From positions 1-64,000 of the forward strand of contig NZ_JAJHVV010000009.1 of assembly GCF_023145695.1 (NCBI RefSeq): DNA of 64,000 nt, in the 5' to 3' direction. Position 1 is the first letter of the stretch, and each line of letters starts with the position of its first letter. Below, in pieces: positions 63,146 through 64,000 of the stretch. The notes beneath the pieces are model-generated. The model was not told where the DNA came from. It ran no database searches and worked only from the letters and a program-made list of their open reading frames with translations. Made by a program: the position numbers and the translations under genes. Origin of the DNA: Vibrio amylolyticus (GTDB lineage: Bacteria; Pseudomonadota; Gammaproteobacteria; Enterobacterales; Vibrionaceae).

Positions 63146-64000
63146 TTAGAAAGTAAATGATAAACCAACTGAAACAACGTGTGCTGAGTCCTCGTAAGGT
63201 GGTATCATTTGTAGCTCGGTGAAATGGCCATTTATCATGTCTTGGCGGCCTTCAATGTATTGCCATTCGACGTTTAGGTTGAGTTGACGTGTGATGTTGT
63301 ATTTAGTTCCAATCAGGTAAGACTCGCTTTTTAAGTTACTACGTTGCTGCCCGTACTGAATATATGGCTGCCAATCTTCTAATAGGTAATCGAACCCTGC
63401 ATACCAGTTTGCATCAAAATCATCGGCGAATAAGATTTCAGTCTGGAAGTGAAGTAAGTCTAAGTGGTAACTCATCCCTAGCGTGAATAAATCGATATTG
63501 CGTTGGCTCATGCCAATTGGCTGGGGGGCCGTTAAAGTAAGATCCGTACGTATATAGGTAAGTTTGAATTCATTCTCATTAAAGTAAATTTGAGAGCTAA
63601 GTCCTCCACTATGGCCTGTCTCTATGTGGCTTTCCAACCCATAAAGATCCTGAACGCTGTCTGATGAGGATGTGTAAAACGGGGTTATAATTAGTTGCAC
63701 CTCGTTAGAGAGATCAACGTTCCAATCGAGTCTTGCACCATCAAAATGGGTAATGCCCAAATCGAAAGAGTAAACATCAATTGGTAATCTTAGCCACGGG
63801 TATGCGGAGGACACATAGTAAACCTCAGAATACATATACAGCGGTAGTCTTAATCTGCCCACCTTGACTTGGTAATTGTTATTTGAATACTCAACAAAGG
63901 CTTGTTCAAGCTCCGGGCTAGAGAACTCGTCTTGAGGACGTTTGACAACCTGAGCGGCTGCTCGCCAATGATCAGTAAAGTCGGCATCAAGCTGGATGCC
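63146..64000 (-). CDS. Outer-membrane beta-barrel protein, 5' end outside the window
   Basis: A minus-strand frame open from the window edge (64000) to the stop at 63146, at least 284 residues, with the start and signal peptide missing. It alternates polar and aromatic residues in strands (YQVKVGRLRLPLYMYSEVYYV; FKLTYIRTDLTLTAP; LNLNVEWQYIEG) and ends in Phe (VSVGLSFTF), as for outer-membrane barrels. The phrase KVGRLRLP with Tyr-rich loops resembles general porin-like proteins, but the solute is unknown. Confidence 0.7.
   Translation of the reverse strand, partial: GIQLDADFTDHWRAAAQVVKRPQDEFSSPELEQAFVEYSNNNYQVKVGRLRLPLYMYSEVYYVSSAYPWLRLPIDVYSFDLGITHFDGARLDWNVDLSNEVQLIITPFYTSSSDSVQDLYGLESHIETGHSGGLSSQIYFNENEFKLTYIRTDLTLTAPQPIGMSQRNIDLFTLGMSYHLDLLHFQTEILFADDFDANWYAGFDYLLEDWQPYIQYGQQRSNLKSESYLIGTKYNITRQLNLNVEWQYIEGRQDMINGHFTELQMIPPYEDSAHVVSVGLSFTF

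Overview
The window is chromosomal DNA of a marine Vibrio, probably chromosome II. The pointers are a Qrr quorum-sensing small RNA with LuxO sites, a VemP-like arrest peptide ahead of a second secDF pair, many small Vibrio-type families (DUF3012, DUF3316, DUF3541, DUF2850, DUF3612), and the thrS-infC-rpmI-rplT block together with the long GAPDH, which I recall lying on the second chromosome of vibrios. Calls rest on reading the sequence and on remembered families; nothing was searched.

Layout. 1-7.5 kb: a periplasmic OB-fold protein, then vemP-secD-secF-chaA (protein export joined to cation/proton antiport), a DedA protein and a LysR regulator. 7.7-10 kb: a secreted alkyl sulfatase with a small exported partner. 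10.2-17.1 kb: the ribose regulon rbsDACBKR behind a sigma-70 promoter with two LacI-type operators. 17.1-21.4 kb: cyclophilin, a dead chemoreceptor gene carrying about 14 copies of a 7-bp repeat, a DUF3012 lipoprotein, an unrecognised 416-residue protein, an rRNA/tRNA methyltransferase and small proteins. 21.8-25.2 kb: thrS (leader with a threonine anticodon-arm mimic), infC (AUU start), rpmI, rplT. 25.2-30 kb: RsuA, small cysteine-rich proteins, two decayed genes and an Ig-repeat lipoprotein. 29.7-35.9 kb: MscS-type channel, PpnP, a diguanylate cyclase, DUF3541 protein, GNAT. 35.9-39.1 kb: qrr RNA, a DUF3612 regulator, a free-standing malate-synthase-G-like domain and a PduO-like protein. 39.2-45 kb: divergent maltose genes malK and malEFG. 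45-50 kb: small proteins, thioesterase, and hcp-hcr (nitrosative stress) behind a sigma-54 promoter with NorR-like sites. 50-61 kb: a sugar-acid cluster. 61-64 kb: long GAPDH and a truncated outer-membrane barrel.

The 50-61 kb cluster reads as one pathway: an outer-membrane KdgM-type porin and a GH20 hexosaminidase supply the substrate, a sodium/solute symporter imports it, an N-acyl-D-amino-acid deacylase and a PLP-dependent D-amino-acid (D-glucosaminate-type) deaminase with RidA convert it to 2-keto-3-deoxygluconate, and KDG kinase and KDPG aldolase split that to pyruvate and glyceraldehyde 3-phosphate, under an RpiR/SIS regulator. The most economical substrate is N-acetylglucosaminate, the oxidised end product of chitin cleavage by lytic polysaccharide monooxygenases.

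The most rewarding regulatory sites are RNA-based: vemP with a possible secD ribosome-site lock, the thrS anticodon mimic, qrr, and a possible malG 3'-UTR RNA.
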